64,000 bases of DNA, taken from positions 1 to 64,000 of the forward strand of contig RXJW01000064.1 in the NCBI GenBank assembly GCA_003963005.1. The letters are read 5' to 3'. The translations under genes and the position numbers were made by a program. The notes beneath the pieces are model-generated. The model made no database searches. It was given only the letters and a program-made list of their open reading frames with translations, and was not told the DNA's origin. The DNA is from Burkholderiales bacterium (GTDB taxonomy: Bacteria > Pseudomonadota > Gammaproteobacteria > Burkholderiales > Burkholderiaceae_C). Positions 33,125 through 42,241 of this stretch are shown in pieces (position 1 is the stretch's first letter; every line of letters begins with the position of its first letter).

Positions 33125-34036
33125 TCAGCCGAGTGCGAACGCCACGGCCGCGCGGATGGCCACCACCTGGGCTGCGACGCACTGCGCCGGCGTTGTGCGC
33201 GGGCTGTCGGGGTAGACCTCGGTGGTCGTCGCGAAGCGTGCGCCGGTGATGGCTGCGCACAGCGCCCAGCGGCTCACTGGAAATTCGATGACGCCCGGTG
33301 ACTGCAGCGGCGAGTCGATGATCTGGCCCTTGGCATCCGGCTCGGCAATATGCGTGACGCGGGCGACTGCCTCGATGACCGCGCGCTGGAAGGCCGGCTG
33401 CGGATGGTCCACGTCGTCCACGAGGTAGAAGCCATCTTGGATCTCGCCGGGCTCGAAAGGCTCGCCATCTCGCGCGGCCTTGGCACGGCGGAACTCGGAC
33501 TCGTCGGTGTCGGTGGTCTCGTGCAGGTCGATGTGCATCAGCACCCGCCCGCGCAGCGGTGCCAGCAGCGCCACAAGGGCGGCAGACTCGCCGGCGGGGC
33601 TGCCCTCGCGAAAATTGCGGTTGGGGTCGAGGGCGTCGAAGTTCCAGCGCTGGATGCGTTCATAGGCCCAGGGGCTCACGCAGGGCACGGCCAGCAGGTT
33701 GGCGCGCCCGGCGGTCTCGGTGCCGTGGTCCCGCAGGTACTGCAGGGCGCCGTGCACGCCGCTGGTTTCGTAGCCATGCACGCCGCCGGTCACCACGAGG
33801 GTGGGCAGGTCATCGCGCCAGTCGCGGCTGCGCACGGCCAGCAGCGGGAAGCGCTCGCCGTCGTACACCACGGCGCCGTATTCGCTGATGTCGAAACGGT
33901 CCCGCAGGGCGTCCAGCGCGGCCAGCACGTCATCGGCGTAGCGGCGCTCACGCACCAGGCTGGCGCGCCAGACCCGCACCTCGGCGTCGCCCCAGGGCAC
34001 ACCTGGGGTGCCGATCGGATAGAAGGCCGTGTTCAT
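33125..34036 (-). CDS. M14-family zinc carboxypeptidase-like protein
   Basis: The 303-aa protein has zinc ligands in TGGVHGYETSG (HxxE) and a later His in LMHIDLHETTDTDESEF, with NRNFREGSPAGES between. This pattern fits short bacterial M14 metallocarboxypeptidases (DUF2817/AspA-like group). No signal peptide, so cytoplasmic. ATG at 34036; the longer frame upstream overlaps the DUF885 gene and is rejected. The DUF885 peptidase lies 40 nt upstream on the same strand, suggesting an operon of two peptidases. Confidence 0.85.
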   Translation of the reverse strand: MNTAFYPIGTPGVPWGDAEVRVWRASLVRERRYADDVLAALDALRDRFDISEYGAVVYDGERFPLLAVRSRDWRDDLPTLVVTGGVHGYETSGVHGALQYLRDHGTETAGRANLLAVPCVSPWAYERIQRWNFDALDPNRNFREGSPAGESAALVALLAPLRGRVLMHIDLHETTDTDESEFRRAKAARDGEPFEPGEIQDGFYLVDDVDHPQPAFQRAVIEAVARVTHIAEPDAKGQIIDSPLQSPGVIEFPVSRWALCAAITGARFATTTEVYPDSPRTTPAQCVAAQVVAIRAAVAFALG

Positions 34037-34076
34037 TGGTGCACCCTTCGCGCTCCGCGCTGTCCCGGCGCGGCGC

Positions 34077-35900
34077 TCATGAGCGTCCCCGTTCGCTGGC
34101 GATCCAGCTGTTGATGCGCTGGTCCAACAGCGGCAGCGGCATGGCGCCCTGGTCGATGAGGGCGTTGTGGAAGCGGCGCGGGTCGAACTTCGGGCCGAGC
34201 ATGGCTTCCGCCCGGGCGCGCAGTTCACGCATCTTGATCGCGCCCATCATGTAGCTCAGCGCCTGCCCCGGCTGGGCGTAGTAGCGGTCGACCTCGGCGG
34301 TCATGAAGGCCGGGTCGTGGCCCGTCTGCTCGATCATGTAGGCGATGGCCTTCTCCCGGTTCCAGCCGAGCGCGTGGATGCCGGTGTCCACCACCAGCCG
34401 CGCTGCCCGGAACATCTGGGCCTGCAGGTGGCCGAAGCGCGTGTAGGGGTCGCGGAACAGGCCGAGCTGCGGGCCGAGCGATTCGGCATACAGCGCCCAG
34501 CCCTCGCTGAAGACGGAGTACTGCGACTGGCGCCGGAAGTTCGGCAGCTCGCCGAGCTCCACCTGGCGCGAGATCTGCAAGTGGTGGCCCGGCACCGTCT
34601 CATGGGCCACCAGCGTTTCCATCGCCCACTTCGGGCGGCGCTTGAACGCGAGTGTGTTGGCGTTGAACCAGCCCGGCGTGGCACCGTCCATCGACGGGCC
34701 GTTGTAGTTGTCCGCCGCGCCCTCGCCGGTGTAGGCCGGCATGCCGCGGATGCCATAGGGTGCGCGCGGCAGTTGGGCGAAGAGCTTGGGCAGTTCGGGG
34801 TCGATGCGCTTGGCGATGGCGCGGTAGCCGTCCAGCAGTTCGTCACCGCTCTGGTTGAAGAACTTCGGGTCGCTGTAGAGGAACTTCTTGAAGGCGGCGA
34901 GGTCGCCGTCGAAGCCGGCTTCCTTCTTGACCTTCTCCATCTCGGCACGGATGCGCGCCGCCTCGCGAAGGCCGGTGGTGTGGATGTCGCCCGCGGCCAG
35001 TTTGAGCGTGACATGGCGCAGGATCAGCGCCTCGTAGACCTTGTCGCCGCCGGGGTACCCGGCCAGGGCGCCGCTCTCCGGCGCCTTCGGTGCGAGCTCG
35101 TCCTTCAGCACCGCCAGGAGCTTGCGCTGGGCCGGATAGAAATGCTCGCGCAGCGCGGCCTGACCGAGCGATTGGTAGTGGGCCCGCACGCTGGCGTCCA
35201 CGCCCATGCGATTGAAGGGTTCGTAAAGAGGGCTGGCCGTGACGTCGTCCGGCAGTTGCCCCTCGACCTGGGCGATGGCCCGGGCCAGCACGGGCTTGGA
35301 CGTCACCCAACCCAGGGCCAGGCCCTGTCGCAGGATGGCGATCTCCTGGTCGACCCGCGCCGGGTAGGCGGCCAGCCGGGCGAGCCACTGCTTGACCTGG
35401 GTCTCGTTGCCGACCGGCACGTTGCGCGCCAGGCCTGCCAGGGCCGAGTGCGCGCCGCTGATCGTGCCCAGCGTCAGGGTGCGCCAGCCGGCGAAGGCCT
35501 GCATCGCGACCTCTTCCTGGTAGCGGTAGAGGAAGAGCACGAGCGAGACACGGTCGGTCTCGTTGAGCAGGGTCCCGTCGATCTGCTGTGCGCGGGCCAG
35601 CAGGTCGCGGGCGAGGGCGTCGCGCGCGGCCAGGCCGGCGGCGGATCGGTCGGCGAGCTTGTCGTTGAAGCGCAGATCGCCGCGCAAGGTGGCCCATTCG
35701 GGCGCCGCAGCGGCTTCGGCATCCCAGGCGGCATCGAACAGCGCATGCAGCGCCTGGCGCTCCTGCGCGGCGCGGTCGACGGCAGGCGCGGCGGTCTTGG
35801 CGGGGCTCTTGGGGGAACTCTTGGCGGCTGGGGGCGGATTGCTGGCCAGTGCGGCCAGATGCAGCCCTGCGATGAGGGCGGCGACGATCGTCTTTTGCAA
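34077..35900 (-). CDS. DUF885 family exported peptidase-like protein
   Basis: The 607-aa protein starts with a signal peptide (MQKTIVAALIAGLHLAALA) if the TTG at 35900 is used; GGAGAC lies just upstream of it. A Pro/Lys/Ala linker follows, then the DUF885 body with the metalloprotease-like VAHETVPGHHLQISRQ motif and the family C-terminus QALSYMMGAIKMRELRARAE. Members are thought to be zinc-dependent peptidases. The TTG start is inferred; an upstream ATG at 35954 would hide the signal peptide. Confidence 0.85.
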   Translation of the reverse strand: MQKTIVAALIAGLHLAALASNPPPAAKSSPKSPAKTAAPAVDRAAQERQALHALFDAAWDAEAAAAPEWATLRGDLRFNDKLADRSAAGLAARDALARDLLARAQQIDGTLLNETDRVSLVLFLYRYQEEVAMQAFAGWRTLTLGTISGAHSALAGLARNVPVGNETQVKQWLARLAAYPARVDQEIAILRQGLALGWVTSKPVLARAIAQVEGQLPDDVTASPLYEPFNRMGVDASVRAHYQSLGQAALREHFYPAQRKLLAVLKDELAPKAPESGALAGYPGGDKVYEALILRHVTLKLAAGDIHTTGLREAARIRAEMEKVKKEAGFDGDLAAFKKFLYSDPKFFNQSGDELLDGYRAIAKRIDPELPKLFAQLPRAPYGIRGMPAYTGEGAADNYNGPSMDGATPGWFNANTLAFKRRPKWAMETLVAHETVPGHHLQISRQVELGELPNFRRQSQYSVFSEGWALYAESLGPQLGLFRDPYTRFGHLQAQMFRAARLVVDTGIHALGWNREKAIAYMIEQTGHDPAFMTAEVDRYYAQPGQALSYMMGAIKMRELRARAEAMLGPKFDPRRFHNALIDQGAMPLPLLDQRINSWIASERGRS

Positions 35901-35975
35901 AGGGGTCTCCGGGGGGGCGGGTCGAGCCGGCCGGCAGTCTGCCAGCCTGGGCAAGCCATGATGAAAGAATGGGGC

Positions 35976-36980
35976 ATGACCCCGGAAAACTCCCTAGACG
36001 CGCCCTTGCTGGTCACCATGGGTGATGCCTGTGGCATCGGCCCTGAAATCATCGCCCGGCTGTGGCATCAGCAGGCGCCGCGTGACGCGGTGGTCGTGGG
36101 GGACCTCGCCGTCATGCGCCGCGCCGTGGCGTTGACCGACGCCGGGCTGGCCCTGGCGGTGCTCAGCGATCTCGGCGACCTGGCGCGCCTGCCGCCGCGC
36201 TGCCTGCCGCTGTGGCAGCCCGAGGACCTGCCTGTGGGGCTCGCGGACGCGCCGCTCGGCCGGGTGGATGCCCGTGCGGGCGCAGCGGCGGCGCGCTGCA
36301 TCGAGGCCGCCGTGGCGCTGGTGCTGGCCGGCCGCGCACGAGGTGTCGTCACGGCACCCATCCACAAGGAGGCGCTGCACGCCGCGGGCTCGCCCTACCC
36401 GGGTCATACCGAGATGCTGCAGGCGCTGGCGGGCGGCGTGCCGGTGCGCATGATGCTGGCCAACGAGGAACTGCGCACGGTGCTCGTCACCATCCACTGC
36501 TCGCTGCGCGAAGCCATCGACCGCGTCACCCGCGATGCGGTGCTGCAGACGCTGCAGATCACAGACGCCGCGCTGCGCCGCATGGGCCACTCACGCCCCC
36601 GCGTGGCCGTGGCTGGCTTGAATCCGCACGCCGGGGAAGGGGGGCTGTTTGGTGACGAGGAGCGCGTGCACATCGCTCCGGCCATCGCCGCTGCGCGTGC
36701 GCTGGGCATCGATGCCACCGGCCCCTTTGCGCCGGACACGATCTTCATGCGGGCCCGCCGCGGCGAGTTCGATGTGGTGGTGGCCATGACGCACGACCAC
36801 GGCCTGATCCCGGTGAAGTACCTGGGCGTGGAGCAGGGCGTGAACGTGACGCTCGGCCTGCCTTTCGTGCGCACGAGCCCGGATCACGGGACGGCGTTCG
36901 ACATCGCCGGCCGCGGCGTGGCGGACCCGTCCAGCCTTGGCGCCGCACTCGCGATGGCCCGGCGGCTGACGGCGGCGTAG
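35976..36980 (+). CDS. pdxA: PdxA-family 4-hydroxythreonine-4-phosphate dehydrogenase
   Basis: The 334-aa protein has the PdxA fold markers: TMGDACGIGPEIIARLW, VVTAPIHKEALHAAG, PYPGHTEML with a metal-binding His, VAVAGLNPHAGEGGLFG and FVRTSPDHGTAFDIAG. In PdxA the opening motif is usually G-E/D-P-A-G-I-G-P; here the P-A is C... reading DACGIGPE, so it may be a paralogue (PdxA2-like D-threonate/erythronate phosphate dehydrogenase) rather than the vitamin B6 enzyme. ATGs at 35958 and 35961 are alternative starts. Divergent from the DUF885 gene; no ksgA or surA neighbour. Confidence 0.82.
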   Translation: MTPENSLDAPLLVTMGDACGIGPEIIARLWHQQAPRDAVVVGDLAVMRRAVALTDAGLALAVLSDLGDLARLPPRCLPLWQPEDLPVGLADAPLGRVDARAGAAAARCIEAAVALVLAGRARGVVTAPIHKEALHAAGSPYPGHTEMLQALAGGVPVRMMLANEELRTVLVTIHCSLREAIDRVTRDAVLQTLQITDAALRRMGHSRPRVAVAGLNPHAGEGGLFGDEERVHIAPAIAAARALGIDATGPFAPDTIFMRARRGEFDVVVAMTHDHGLIPVKYLGVEQGVNVTLGLPFVRTSPDHGTAFDIAGRGVADPSSLGAALAMARRLTAA

Positions 36981-37039
36981 GCGTCAGCGCCGCAGAACCT
37001 GCCGCCCGCGTCGGGCCTGGCTTCGCGGTTCGCTCCGGG

Positions 37040-39463
37040 TCAGCGTCCGCCGCCCAACGCTGCGAGCTGCGCCCGCGCCCGCGCGGTGGCGCGCTCCAGC
37101 AGGTGGGCGTGCTCGTAGGCGCGCATGCGGCCCGACTCGCACAGCTTGCGCAGCATGCGGGCCGTCATCGTGACGGTTTCCTGGTGCCGGTTGCCGTGCG
37201 TGAAGATGAAGAAGCTGCGCCCGCCACTGATGTGCGCCAGGCGCACCTTCTGCCACTGCTCGCCGGTGTGCATCTGGTAAGCGAAGCCGAGCTGCATGTT
37301 GTCCACGAGCAGCGCGCCGCTGGCCGGCTCGGCGGCACTCTCCGCGGGAGGCAGGCCGTCGATGGAGATGTCCACGGCCTGCAGCGGTTCGGCCGCCGCG
37401 GCGGCGTCGTTGCCAGACAGATCCAGATCCAGCTCGCCATTCCAGTCGACGGTGGAGTCCTCGACCAGGCCCAGGCTCTTGGCTTCCGCCGGCGTCAGGC
37501 GCTGGCTGGCATCGAGCTCGCCCGGTGACGATTCACCCGGGATCGGTCGCGCGAGGTCGGCCTCGGACGGTGGAGCGGCGCCGAAGATCGTGTCGAGCTG
37601 CTTGATCAGCAAGTTGGTGTCGAGCGCGCTCGGGGCCTGCCCCTTCAGCGATTCGGCGTGCGCAGGCAGCAGCGCGCCGAAGAAGTCCTTGCGCGGCGCA
37701 TCGGGCCAGCGGATCAGGTCCAGGCCCTCGTTGAGCGTGCGCATCAGCGTGGGCAGCTCGCGCAGGAAGTCGGCGCGGGCGGCGGTACCGCCCTTGGGCT
37801 GCACGCTCATCACGAGGCTGCGGCCGAGCTGGCGCAGCCGCAGCGCGCGTTCGGGCGCGCCCTCGCGTGAGGCCAGCACGATGGCCTGGCTCCACACCTG
37901 CGCGAGGAAGTTGCGCAGGAACTCCTGCATCGGCACCTTGGCGAGCTGCTGCTGCAGTTGCAGGGCGTAGCGCTGCTGCAGGCGCAGGTCGGTCTCGCGA
38001 CGCTCCACCACGGCAGCCGCGTCGCCCGCGGCCTTCAACGTGTTGCGCGTCTGCTCGCTGATGAAGGCTTCGAGGTCGTCCAGCTTGGCCGTGTAGACGT
38101 CCATGCGGTCGAAGTCGCCCTGGGCCACGTCCTGCACCAGGTCCCGCACGTGGGACAGGAAGGAGCGGCCGGGGTCGTCGCTGAAGTCGTCGAACGCGCA
38201 GGCGAGCGAGGCCATGCGGTTGACGAACTGCCGCACCGGGTGGCGGCGCGACGAGAAGAAGGTCTCGTCGCCCAGCGCCACGCGCAGCACCGGCAGCTGC
38301 AGGCGTGCCAGCAGTCGCGCCATCTGCGGCGGCACCTTGGGGTCGGACAGGATCTGGTCGAACAGGCTGCCGACGACGTCGATGACCATGTGGTCCAGCC
38401 GGCCGGTGGCAAGCTGGCGCAGCTCGTCGCGGTGCTGGTGGATCAGGTTGGTCGGCACCGGGATCTGGCCCCAGGCGCTGGTCTCGGCACCGGCCAGGGT
38501 GTCCAGCCCCATCCGGCCTGAATTGCCGCTGTCGTAGGCGCCTGCGTCTGCGGTGACGGGCGTCTGGGCGAGGCGGCGCAGCAGGTCCATCATCTGCGGC
38601 TCGACCCGGCCGAGCCCGCCCGGCCCGCCGCCGCGGCCGCCGTAGCCGCTGAAGCCGCCACCCGTGCCGCCCGGCATGCCGCCACCAAACCCGCCGCGCG
38701 GGCCGAGGCCACCATGGCCGGACCCGCCGTAGCCGCCGTAACCGCTGCCGCGGGTGGAGAGGCTGCCCTGGCTCGTGTCCAGGTCGCCGTGCTGCGTGGC
38801 GCCCAGACCGCCATAGCGGGAGGGGCCGGTGTCCGGCGTGGCGCGCACCCGCAGGTCCTGCGGGCGCAGACCCCGCGAGCGCAACAGCTCGGCAATGTCG
38901 GCGTAGCAGGCGCGCATTTCCTGCGCGAGTGCCCGGGTCAGCTCGTCGGTGAGCGTCTGGCGCGTCAGCGGGTCGTCGGTGATGGTCTGGATGGCGTCCA
39001 GCAGGCCCTGCGCCACGAGTTCGGGGCGCAGCGGATTGCGCTCGCCCACCTGGATGCTGGCGACGTAGGACTCGACCTCGCGCAGTTCCCATTCGCAGTG
39101 GTGGCCGATGGCCAGACCGATGCGGTCAGCCGCGACGAGGTTGTTGACCTGGTCGTCGTCCATCAGGGAAAGCTCGCCCCAGTTTTTCTTCCCCGTCGGG
39201 GCGGCCTGTGGCTTGGTTTCGCTCTGTTCCGCGGACACGAGCCGGCGCAGGCTCTGCACAAAGCGTTGCGAAAAGACGCCCTGCTGCTGCCGGAACACGA
39301 ACTGGGCCGCCAGCAGCGCGTCACGCCGCTTGATCTGGCCGGCTGACAGCGCTGACAGTCCCAACCCTTCCGCGCAGCGCTCGGCCGCCTGCTCGCCCGC
39401 CAGTCGGATGCGGGTCAGCGAAGCTTCGAGGTGCGGGTTCAGGCGTATCTCAGGCGCGTTCAT
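37040..39463 (-). CDS. DUF1631 protein with glycine-rich insert
   Basis: The 807-aa cytoplasmic protein matches DUF1631 in length and in blocks such as DDQVNNLVAADRIG, NPLRPELVAQGLL, DPKVPPQMARLLARLQLPVLRVAL, FFSSRRHPVRQFVNRMASL and the C-terminal WQKVRLAHISGGRSFFIFTH. A glycine/tyrosine-rich low-complexity stretch lies at about residues 235-290. The C-terminal beta-rich part resembles PilZ-like domains by eye (low confidence). Older annotations as thymidine phosphorylase are not supported by anything here. Function unknown. ATG at 39463; the TTG one codon upstream is rejected. Confidence 0.82.
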   Translation of the reverse strand: MNAPEIRLNPHLEASLTRIRLAGEQAAERCAEGLGLSALSAGQIKRRDALLAAQFVFRQQQGVFSQRFVQSLRRLVSAEQSETKPQAAPTGKKNWGELSLMDDDQVNNLVAADRIGLAIGHHCEWELREVESYVASIQVGERNPLRPELVAQGLLDAIQTITDDPLTRQTLTDELTRALAQEMRACYADIAELLRSRGLRPQDLRVRATPDTGPSRYGGLGATQHGDLDTSQGSLSTRGSGYGGYGGSGHGGLGPRGGFGGGMPGGTGGGFSGYGGRGGGPGGLGRVEPQMMDLLRRLAQTPVTADAGAYDSGNSGRMGLDTLAGAETSAWGQIPVPTNLIHQHRDELRQLATGRLDHMVIDVVGSLFDQILSDPKVPPQMARLLARLQLPVLRVALGDETFFSSRRHPVRQFVNRMASLACAFDDFSDDPGRSFLSHVRDLVQDVAQGDFDRMDVYTAKLDDLEAFISEQTRNTLKAAGDAAAVVERRETDLRLQQRYALQLQQQLAKVPMQEFLRNFLAQVWSQAIVLASREGAPERALRLRQLGRSLVMSVQPKGGTAARADFLRELPTLMRTLNEGLDLIRWPDAPRKDFFGALLPAHAESLKGQAPSALDTNLLIKQLDTIFGAAPPSEADLARPIPGESSPGELDASQRLTPAEAKSLGLVEDSTVDWNGELDLDLSGNDAAAAAEPLQAVDISIDGLPPAESAAEPASGALLVDNMQLGFAYQMHTGEQWQKVRLAHISGGRSFFIFTHGNRHQETVTMTARMLRKLCESGRMRAYEHAHLLERATARARAQLAALGGGR

Positions 39464-39543
39464 CAAGAAGGTGGCACGAGCAGCGCTGAAAGTATCGCGC
39501 GTGCAACAGGTGTGGGTTTCAGGCGGGCTGCCAACTTGGTGGC

Positions 39544-39576
39544 AAAAAAAAGCCCGGTAACCATTCCTTACCGGGC
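39544..39576 (-). terminator. Rho-independent terminator of mscL
   Basis: On the minus strand GCCCGGTAA (39576-39568) pairs with TTACCGGGC (39560-39552) around a 7-nt loop, followed by eight T (39551-39544). It lies 19 nt after the mscL stop. Confidence 0.92.
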
Positions 39577-39595
39577 GGTTGGGAGGAGGGAGAGC

Positions 39596-40018
39596 TTAGC
39601 GCTTGAGCGAATCCCGGATCTCGCGAAGCAGTTGGATGTCCTCCGGCGTCGGTGGCGGCTCGGCGGGCGCCGGTGCAGCCTCGGGCTCGCGCTTGAGGCG
39701 GTTGATCTGCTTGATCATGAGGAAGATCACGAAGGCCAGGATGATGAAATTCAGCGAGACCGTGATGAAGCTGCCGTAGGCCAGCACAGCGCCGGCCTTC
39801 TTGGCGTCAGCCAGGGTGGTGGCCGTCTGGCCAGCCAGCGGGATGAAATAGTTGCTGAAGTCAAGGCCGCCGAACACCTTGCTGACGATCGGCATGATCA
39901 CGTCGCCCACGAGCGAGTCGACGATCTTGCCGAAGGCGCCGCCGATGATGACGCCGACCGCAAGATCGACCACGTTGCCCTTGACGGCGAACTCCTTGAA
40001 CTCGGAAAAGAAACTCAT
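39596..40018 (-). CDS. mscL: Large-conductance mechanosensitive channel
   Basis: The 140-aa inner-membrane protein has the family N-terminus [20 protein letters not shown], two transmembrane segments (the first with [15 protein letters not shown], the second [21 protein letters not shown]) and an acidic proline-rich linker to a C-terminal helix. It releases solutes on hypo-osmotic shock. Divergent from petA with a 178-nt gap; terminator directly behind. Confidence 0.96.
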   Translation of the reverse strand: MSFFSEFKEFAVKGNVVDLAVGVIIGGAFGKIVDSLVGDVIMPIVSKVFGGLDFSNYFIPLAGQTATTLADAKKAGAVLAYGSFITVSLNFIILAFVIFLMIKQINRLKREPEAAPAPAEPPPTPEDIQLLREIRDSLKR

Positions 40019-40196
40019 GCGGGCTCCTGGATAGCGGTATCAGTCGTGAAACGGGCGGAATGTTGGGGCCATCGAGCCCGGGCTTGAAGGCGGGTAAACC
40101 TGTGGTCTTCGACATCCCGAGCAACCTGGGGGGTCCTTGGGCGTCCGCTAGAATCGCGAGTTGCCCCCTGATCAGAAGTCTCTTTAGAGGACCCTC

Positions 40197-40793
40197 ATGA
40201 GTGACCAGCAAGTGGACCAAGGCAAACGCACCTGGTTGATCGCAACCGGTTGCGCCGGCGCCGTGGGCGTAGGCGCGACGGCCGTGCCCTTCGTCAGCAC
40301 TTTTGCGCCGAGCGAGCGCGCCAAAGCCGCCGGCGCCCCTGTCGAGGTCGACATCTCCGGCATCAAGCCCGGCGAGAAGCTGACCGTCGAATGGCGCGGC
40401 AAGCCGGTCTGGATCGTGCGCCGCACGCCCGAGCAGGTCGAGGCCCTCAAGAAGAACGACAGCCTGCTCGCTGACCCGAACTCGGATCGCAAGGCCTACC
40501 CCATTCCCGACTACGCCAAGAACGAGGCCCGCTCCATCAAGCCGGAGTACCTCGTGGTCGTGGGCATCTGCTCGCACCTGGGCTGCTCCCCGAGCGACAA
40601 GTTCGCCGCCGGCCCGCAGCCTTCGCTGCCGGACGACTGGAACGGCGGCTTCCTGTGCCCCTGCCACGGCTCGACCTTCGACATGGCCGGCCGGGTATTC
40701 AAGAACAAGCCGGCGCCGGACAACCTCGAAGTGCCGCCCCACATGTACCTGTCGGACAGCAAGCTGCTGATCGGCGAGGACAAGAAGGCTTAA
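40197..40793 (+). CDS. petA: Rieske iron-sulfur subunit of cytochrome bc1
   Basis: The 198-aa protein carries the [2Fe-2S] ligand boxes CSHLGC (the more usual form is CTHLGC) and CPCHGSTFD. An uncleaved N-terminal signal-anchor (TWLIATGCAGAVGVGATAVPF) would be exported by Tat, yet the motif reads GKRTWLIAT, with Lys-Arg where twin Arg is expected. It passes electrons from ubiquinol to cytochrome c1. AGAGGA precedes the ATG. TAGAAT at 40149-40154 is a candidate -10 box. Confidence 0.95.
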   Translation: MSDQQVDQGKRTWLIATGCAGAVGVGATAVPFVSTFAPSERAKAAGAPVEVDISGIKPGEKLTVEWRGKPVWIVRRTPEQVEALKKNDSLLADPNSDRKAYPIPDYAKNEARSIKPEYLVVVGICSHLGCSPSDKFAAGPQPSLPDDWNGGFLCPCHGSTFDMAGRVFKNKPAPDNLEVPPHMYLSDSKLLIGEDKKA

Positions 40794-40814
40794 CGCGAAA
40801 TCACGGGACGAGAC

Positions 40815-42221
40815 ATGGCTGAATTCAAGGAAGCGCCCGCAGGCGCCTCGGTTGGCGTGAAGACCATGACCTGGCTGGAGAACCGGTTCCCGACCGCGTT
40901 CGACGCCTACAAGGTCCACATGGCCGAGTACTACGCGCCCAAGAACTTCAACTGGTGGTACATCTTCGGTTCGCTGGCGCTGCTGGTGCTGGTCATCCAG
41001 ATCGTCACCGGCATCTTCCTGGTGATGCACTACAAGCCCGACGCCAACCTCGCGTTTGCCTCGGTCGAGTACATCATGCGAGATGTGCCCTGGGGCTGGC
41101 TGATCCGCTACATGCACAGCACCGGCGCCTCGGCCTTCTTCGTCGTGGTCTACCTGCACATGTTCCGGGGCCTGATCTACGGCAGCTACCGCAAGCCGCG
41201 TGAGCTGGTCTGGATCTTCGGTTGCGCGATCTTCCTGTGCCTGATGGCAGAAGCCTTCATGGGCTACCTGCTGCCCTGGGGCCAAATGTCCTACTGGGGC
41301 GCCCAGGTCATCGTGAACCTGTTCGCCGCCGTCCCCTTCGTCGGCAACGACCTGGCCCTGATGATCCGCGGCGACTACGTCGTCGGTGACGCCACGCTGA
41401 ACCGCTTCTTCAGCTTCCACGTCATCGCCGTGCCGCTGGTGCTGCTGGGCCTGGTGGTGGCTCACCTGCTGGCGCTGCACGACGTGGGCTCGAACAACCC
41501 GGACGGTGTCGAGGTCAAGAAGGGCCCGAAGGACACCCTGGGCCGCCCGCTGGATGCCGTGCCCTTCCATCCGTACTACACGGTGCACGACATCTACGCG
41601 GCCTGCCTGTTCCTGATCGTGTTCACGTCCATCGTGTTCTTCGCGCCGGAACTGGGCGGGTACTTCCTCGAGTACAACAACTTCATCCCGGCCGACCCGC
41701 TCAAGACCCCGGCGCACATCGCCCCGGTCTGGTACTTCACGCCGTTCTACTCGATGCTGCGCGCCACGACGGACGTGATGGTCAACGTGCTGTGCGGCGT
41801 CATCGGCGTGGCAGCCGTGGTGAGTTTCCTGAAGGGCAAGTTCGGCGGCGCTGCCAAGGTGGCGCTGCTGGTGGCCGCCGCGGTGCTGGTCTTCCTGCTC
41901 AAGGTCTTCGATGCGAAGTTCTGGGGCGTGGTCGTGATGGGTGGCGCGGTCGTCATCCTGTTCTTCCTGCCCTGGCTGGACCACAGCCCGGTCAAGTCGA
42001 TCCGCTACCGGCCGAGCTGGCACAAGGTCGTGTACGCCGTGTTCGTCGTGTTCTTCCTGTGGCTGGGCTATCTCGGCATCCAGCCGCCCAGCGACATGGG
42101 TACGCTGGTGGCCCAGGCCGGCACGCTGTTCTACTTCGGCTTCTTCCTGCTGATGCCGTGGTGGAGCCGTCTCGGCACGCCCAAGGCCGTGCCTGACCGT
42201 GTGACCTTCCACGCCCACTGA
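40815..42221 (+). CDS. petB: Cytochrome b subunit of cytochrome bc1
   Basis: The 468-aa inner-membrane protein has about nine helices and two haem b His pairs, seen around RYMHSTGASAFFVVVYLHMFRG (paired His spaced by 13-14, positions about 95-117) and FFSFHVIAVPLVLLGLVVAH. The ubiquinol-oxidation loop reads PADPLKTPAHIAPVWYF (PEW replaced by PVW in this reading). Full-length fused b6/subunit-IV type. The ATG follows petA after 21 nt. Confidence 0.96.
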   Translation: MAEFKEAPAGASVGVKTMTWLENRFPTAFDAYKVHMAEYYAPKNFNWWYIFGSLALLVLVIQIVTGIFLVMHYKPDANLAFASVEYIMRDVPWGWLIRYMHSTGASAFFVVVYLHMFRGLIYGSYRKPRELVWIFGCAIFLCLMAEAFMGYLLPWGQMSYWGAQVIVNLFAAVPFVGNDLALMIRGDYVVGDATLNRFFSFHVIAVPLVLLGLVVAHLLALHDVGSNNPDGVEVKKGPKDTLGRPLDAVPFHPYYTVHDIYAACLFLIVFTSIVFFAPELGGYFLEYNNFIPADPLKTPAHIAPVWYFTPFYSMLRATTDVMVNVLCGVIGVAAVVSFLKGKFGGAAKVALLVAAAVLVFLLKVFDAKFWGVVVMGGAVVILFFLPWLDHSPVKSIRYRPSWHKVVYAVFVVFFLWLGYLGIQPPSDMGTLVAQAGTLFYFGFFLLMPWWSRLGTPKAVPDRVTFHAH

Positions 42222-42241
42222 GCCGCGGAGCAACGACACCA

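Noticed and set aside
38590-38760. Repetitive G/C-rich units as a tandem repeat or CRISPR-like array
   Set aside because: The repetition is codon-level glycine/tyrosine low complexity inside the DUF1631 gene; no regular repeat-spacer pattern.
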